From: Gnetum montanum
Lineage: Eukaryota; Streptophyta; Gnetopsida; Gnetales; Gnetaceae
NCBI GenBank assembly: GCA_015680685.1
Contig: MNCI01002249.1
Span: forward strand, 520,762 to 584,761
Direction: 5' to 3'
Length of the DNA stretch: 64,000 nt
Shown: positions 59,400 to 64,000 of the stretch, one piece after another
How the letters are laid out: each line of letters starts with the position of its first letter
Position numbering within the stretch: the stretch's first letter is position 1
Translations under genes and position numbers: made by a program
The notes under the pieces: generated by a model
Databases searched by the model: none
What the model was told of the DNA's origin: nothing
Seen by the model: only the letters and a program-made list of their open reading frames with translations

Positions 59400-60542
59400 T
59401 TACAAGGTGTCCATAGATGGCCTAGTTCATTGGTGTGTCCCTAATTTGGACCAATTTCATGTTCTCTAGGATGATCACAAAGGCTCTTGCAGAGGCCACT
59501 ATGCGAGGAGATGCGCTACCATAAAAATCTTAATGGAAAAATACTATTGGCCTACAATCTTTAGGGATGCCCACTAGTTTGTCCAATCCTATGAGTGCTA
59601 TCAATGAGATGGTGGGATGACTACACGAATGGAGGATCCTCAATAGTAGATTCAACCATTGGAGCCATTTGACATATGGGATATTAACTTCATGGATCCT
59701 AGCATACCCATGTCCAATAGAAAGGCATACATCATCATAGTAGACAACTATTACAAGAAATGGATAGAAGTAGTAGCCATCACTAACTGTACATCATCCA
59801 CTATTACTAGATTTGTACAACAACATTTGTAAATAGGTTTGGTGTGCCACATGCACTAATTTCTGACAATGGAACCCATTTTATAGGTGCCACCTTTTGA
59901 AAGTTGATGTAACATTTGGAGGTTGAACATAAATTAACAACACCCTATCACCTCAAGCCAACAGTCAAGCAGAGGTAACTAACAGAGAGATTACAAAGAT
60001 TCTAACAAGAACTATTAGCAAATATAGGAGAGACTAGAGCTCAAAACTCAACAATGTCCTTTGGACCTACTACTCAACATGGAAACTTCCTATTGGCTAC
60101 TCTCCCTATGAGTTAGCATATAGGAAACTTCCAACACTCTCGATTCAATTTGAACTCCATACACTCTCAACAACCTGTGATCTGGATCTTGACCTAAGTC
60201 TAGCACAAAAAGAAAGATTGATCAATCTCAACATGCTAAGTGAAATTTCAATTGGGAGATAAGGTTCTTTACTGGAATCCCATACATGTACCTCAAAAAA
60301 CTAAATTTCAAACATTGTGGAAAGGGTCTTATATAATTGGAAAAATCTTCCCTTTTGGGCTCATGATCATATACAAACCTGAGAGCCCAAATAAAAATAA
60401 ATTGGTCAACATCCAACAAGTAAGGCCTCTCCATGAGCCTAAGCAAGCCAATGCAACAAATACCTCAATGGATGGACAACCATGCTCAATTTTTTGGATC
60501 TCCTCCTTCCAAGACAGTTGTGGGGGAGATGGACATCCATAC
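59400..60542 (+). pseudogene. Integrase of element D
   Basis: Zinc domain remnants near 59455-59610, the second catalytic Asp retained in ISDNGTHF near 59860-59885, and TPYHLK...EVTNREIT near 59941-59995. The C-terminal piece 60240-60545 ends FWISSFQDSCGGDGHPY, the same pol end as A. The first Asp block is frameshifted. Inactive. Confidence 0.83.
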
Positions 60543-60559
60543 TAATCATACACATGGTT

Positions 60560-60680
60560 CCTTAATTTTTCTTTTTTTTGTTCTACACATTTTTATCTTT
60601 GCAATTTTTTTCTTTCACACCTTTTTGATTTTCAAAATTTTTCCTATTTTTACATCATTCTGTATTTTACATCATCATTA
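60560..60680 (+). repeat. T-rich short repeats after integrase, element D
   Basis: Decayed units of ttctttcacac.ttttt type in the same position as the B minisatellite. Confidence 0.55.
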
Positions 60681-61177
60681 GTACATTTAAACTTTTCTTG
60701 AATATTTTGCACTTTCTTATATATTTTACTTATTTTTAGTGTGTGATTTTTGTTACTTATGCTAATAAAAGTGCTTTATAACAATAGGACATAGTGGTGT
60801 TGTAGCTATTACTAATGATGGTTTGTGCTTTATGTTTTGTTTGCTAATGCCTAGTTTTTATTTTTGAATTTTTGTTTTGATGGCTAAGTCATGGTTTCCT
60901 TTTCATGGAACAGGTAGTGAGTCCATGACATTCACTCATTTACAAACTCTATGGTTTTCCTTATTTTGGAAGTCTGAGGTTCCTTTCATTAAATAAACTT
61001 TTAATAAATTTATGACCTTGGTAGTTTCTGGAATTGGGAAGGATTTGAAGGTTTGCACAAGGTGTGGCTTTAAGGGAACTCAATAGTCTTTTTACCCTTC
61101 TACTTACCTGGGTGCTTGAGTGTTTTCATAGACTTGTTACTATTCCAAGTTGACTAATAATAGGAAGTCAAATAAAG

Positions 61178-61251
61178 TCTTTGCATGGTGTGGTTCCCAT
61201 CCACACAAACAAAAACAAAAACATGATGGGAATTCAAAGCACATCCCTTAG
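61178..61251 (+). ncRNA. Conserved stem-loop in the 3' non-coding region of D
   Basis: Framed by tctttgcatggtgtgg and tcaaagcacatccctta. Arms TTCCCATC 61194-61201 and GATGGGAA 61225-61232 form a perfect 8-bp stem with an A/C-rich loop. Confidence 0.55.
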
Positions 61252-61920
61252 GTAACTAAATGGGCTACATGAATTGGCTATGGAACTAGAAGGACATGTT
61301 ACCCCTGCCGAAAGGTCCCCTCTAACTAAGGCCCTCTCTCAGTTCCTACTCTTTTTTTCTCTTTACGGAATAGTGGTTATTCTATAGGAGCACTCTTATG
61401 TCTCTGGCTAGGGAAGGATGGATCAATCTTGGAGTGGTGATGTAAAGTCACTAAAAGAGGTTGGTTTTGGTCTAGACTAAGGCTAGATCTTCTTAGGTCA
61501 TTTTAAACACAAAACTCAACAAGGGACTTCTTATAACCTCAATTTGGAATTCCATTCCACCTTCTCAATCATCTATCTGTGTTGTCTATAACTCAACTCA
61601 CTACTAAAGTCCATGTTCTTGATTTTGTGTCTTGGTCTGATGTACTTGAATTCTTAGGTAGAATCCTTTGGGTTTTTCTCCTTAACGTTTATTGACCATT
61701 AATTACCTATGGGGCCCATAGTGTCCTTAGGTCAAGGTTATGCAAGGGAAAATAAAGCATGTGCTTGCTATGGAGAGGATCCACTTGCATCTCTCTTAGT
61801 TTGGTTCGTTAAGCACCTTATCTTTAGGCATTCTTACACTCAAAATATTTTGTACACCTATCTTCTACATCAAACCATGTGCTCCTTTACATATCTTATT
61901 CAATAAACACATTCTCTATC

Positions 61921-62620
61921 CAATTTTTTAACTTTTGAGCTTTCAAAGACCCTATTTAATGATTTCATCATATTCTTGGCTTTTTTGGGACTCCATGGAC
62001 TTCAAATTCATTGAAAAATTCCTTGTATTTTTTAGGATATTTAAAATTCAAAATTTTTCCTATGGGCTCTGTATACTAGACCCCATCCATGGAGTAGACA
62101 CATATATGAGCCCTCTTATAAATGGTCCCATCAACATAGCTGAAAAATACTATATATATGTGTCACCCCAATTTGAATTTTTACATTTTCTCACAAATGC
62201 CAAGGGAGTTTTTCCAATTTTTAGAGCCTAGAACCTTTCAAAGACCATAACTTCTTAACCATTTATCCAAATCACTCAATTCTTTGACCCTGTAGCTACC
62301 AATGGTAAGCTCTTTGTCGTGGGGGCCACAAATGTGCCATTTTTTTCAAAACATTTTTCTTATTTTTCTAACTCCCACAAAGGTTTAACTAAGAAATCAA
62401 CTATTAAACACCAAATTACAAGAGTTAAACCTTTCCAACAAGCTTTGGTGACATTTACAATAAATAATTAATAAAATAATTAGTCTACCATGGTCCAACC
62501 TTAGGCAAAGTGTAACTAACTAACGAGATAAGGTATTCAAAAATTTAAAGTTACACATTATATCTACTAATCCATGAATGTATTGTGACTATAGATTACA
62601 TTAAAAGGCAAACACATGTA
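61921..62620. other. Unrecognised sequence after element D
   Basis: Similarity to A's 3' region ends near 61920 without reaching a polypurine tract or LTR, so D is 3' truncated. The frame 61935-62231 shows no family. Confidence 0.45.
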
Positions 62621-62639
62621 GGAAGTAGGATCATCTCAA

Positions 62640-63664
62640 CCAAGGTAGAGACAACCTAGAACAGGAAGGGGCCAAGAATAGACCCAGGAAGAACCACTTG
62701 CAACCCACACCACAAGTCCTCTTAGGGAAGAGGCTGAGGTGGAATCTATTCAATAGATTCCAAAAATAGTAGTAGCAACAAAACATTTCCATTAGGATGA
62801 TGCACCAACTCAATAAGTAAATCTTGAGGTGACCTTGATAGAAGCTTGCATAAATCAAATCAGATCAAGGGAAGTCCAAAAAATAGTGCTTTAGGAGTTA
62901 AACTTTGGCCCTTTCTTGGAGCAAGAATCTAAAGAAGTATAGAACAAATAAAGGCCTCTCCCATGTGGCCAATCATCACTTCCACTAGGGAGTGGTACAT
63001 GGGAGATATATTTTTATTCTGGAACAACAAGTAGGCCAAATCAATGGTAAAAATCAAGGACATCTCAGTGTCTTACTTAGTGTAGGCCATTGTTGAAGTG
63101 CTTGGGTTGCCAAAAATAGGGATGAATCTCACTAAGATTCTAATGCAAGTAGACCCTAGCATTAGGAAAGAATGGATACAACGATGTTATGATGTTGATC
63201 GTAAGGAGTTTGGTGTGCTTACACTAATAGAAAGGATTCATTACAAGATTGTGGCCTTTCACCTAAATCCCATGATGAGGCCCAACAAAATCACCATATT
63301 TTTTTCCCATGCATGTGCCACTCTGACTGGGAGATTCTCTGTCAACCTTCCATAGCTAATCTATTTAGAGATGGAGAAGTGATTTAAAGAAAATGAACAT
63401 GGAAGGAAGACACTCTTCTTTCCATGCCTTATCAGAAAACTTTGTTAGAATAAAGGAATAGTTTGTTATATAAATGATGTTGTCAGACATTCTTTGACCA
63501 GTAATTTGGTGGAGATGATGAAAGATAAGACACCTACAATAACCATTTAGAAAGAAGAGTAGCAACCACCGACTTTACTTGCTACTCAAACAACTATGCT
63601 AGATGTCACTACAATAGCCTACTGGTTGCACAAGTGCCAAGAATGGATCTTGAGTGAACAAGAG
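62640..63664 (+). pseudogene. Second copy of the extra ORF, interrupted by an LTR
   Basis: Parallels 2640-3598 in order: ELNFGPFLEQESKEV near 62897-62943 versus ELNFDPFKDFA, EVLGLPKIGMN versus KVLNIPNEGAN, KEWIQRCYDVDRKEFGVLT versus KLWLQRTYNKEDKYYSEMT, and LFFPCLIRKLC versus LPFPGLIRKVY (near 63415-63450). The piece 63098-63355 is open. It ends at 63664 where a type B LTR inserted. Confidence 0.6.
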
Positions 63665-64000
63665 TGATGAGACGCAATTCACATAGGCTGCGATATCGCG
63701 TCCGCTACTATATCGCATCCCCCACGATATCGCGTACATGATATCGCATCTTCCCTACGATATTGTGTACGCGATATCGCAGTCCGCCGCAATGTCTATA
63801 AATAGGAGGTGGCATTCCCTTGTTTGGGATCCTAGTTTTAGAGTAGTGAAGCTTTGGCAGTTTGATCCCTCTAGAGTTAGATTTTTTTCCTATGTCTACC
63901 TGCAGTGTGATGAATGTAATTGTACAGTGTTTTTATTCGAGTGTGCTGTACTTGGACACGCACATGACCGACAATAAAGATCAAGATTACTTCATCATTG
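63665..64000 (+). repeat. Type B LTR, 5' part, running off the window
   Basis: Starts tgatgagacgc. Boxes start at 63692, 63709, 63726, 63740, 63759 and 63773; TATAAATA at 63797-63804 begins 24 bases after the last. The flank aagag at 63660-63664 would be the target duplication. Whether a full element or a solo LTR follows is outside the window. Confidence 0.85.

Noticed and set aside
1-64000. tRNA or rRNA genes
   Set aside because: No cloverleaf with A and B boxes or rRNA segments was recognised; the tRNA-like strings are only primer binding sites. A tRNAscan run would settle it.

Overview
The window looks like nuclear DNA from a seed plant with a large, repeat-rich genome, most likely a gymnosperm such as a conifer; that rank is an inference from repeat style, not a species call. 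It is AT-rich and packed with nested, mostly dead LTR retrotransposons. Stop codons inside them are largely TAG where a sister copy keeps CAG, the footprint of long-term cytosine methylation. I found one plausible host gene: a glycine-rich secreted protein on the minus strand at 12082-12705, in a GC-rich island.

Layout. 1-127: 3' end of an LTR (type B) inserted in a minus-strand type A gypsy remnant (gag 128-2042, LTR 2047-2518). 2640-6426: 3' part of a third related element (C), with an extra ORF, a coiled-coil-like region, a polypurine tract and a full 3' LTR. 9765-11580: LINE reverse transcriptase remnant. 11690-13100: the glycine-rich protein gene. 15107-24901: element A, a full-length Ty3/gypsy element of the non-chromovirus (Athila/Tat-like) branch, with tRNA-Asp primer site, gag, protease, RT, RNase H, integrase, long 3' non-coding region, two LTRs and matching 5-bp target duplications (gtttc). 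24902-28459: non-coding DNA with several small repeats. 28460-36424: element B, same lineage, readable gag but RT, RNase H and integrase deleted; its 3' LTR is broken by two N characters around a contig that appears placed backwards. 36594-52742: a minus-strand gypsy element (H) split by a copia element (F, 45093 to about 50800) and by an iMet-primed gypsy element (E, 37695-44198). 52743-53800: fragment of a second E-type element. 53870-61920: element D, a decayed sister of A. 62640-63664: a second copy of the extra ORF, interrupted by a type B LTR that runs off the window.

Three observations stand out. (1) The U3 regions of the A, B and C LTR types carry an array of GATATC-centred palindromes spaced 14, 17 or about 20 bp; in the A and B types the last box starts 24-25 bp before TATAAATA. 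(2) The 3' non-coding regions of A, B and D hold a stem-loop whose arms differ between copies with compensatory changes, which points to a selected RNA structure. (3) LTRs of the gypsy element E and the unrelated copia element F both carry clusters of AGATGTCT/AGACATCT, which overlap the auxin-response core TGTCTC. The B element also shows, from sequence alone, that the assembly is locally inverted: flipping one contig restores an LTR of the expected length and a matching target duplication.
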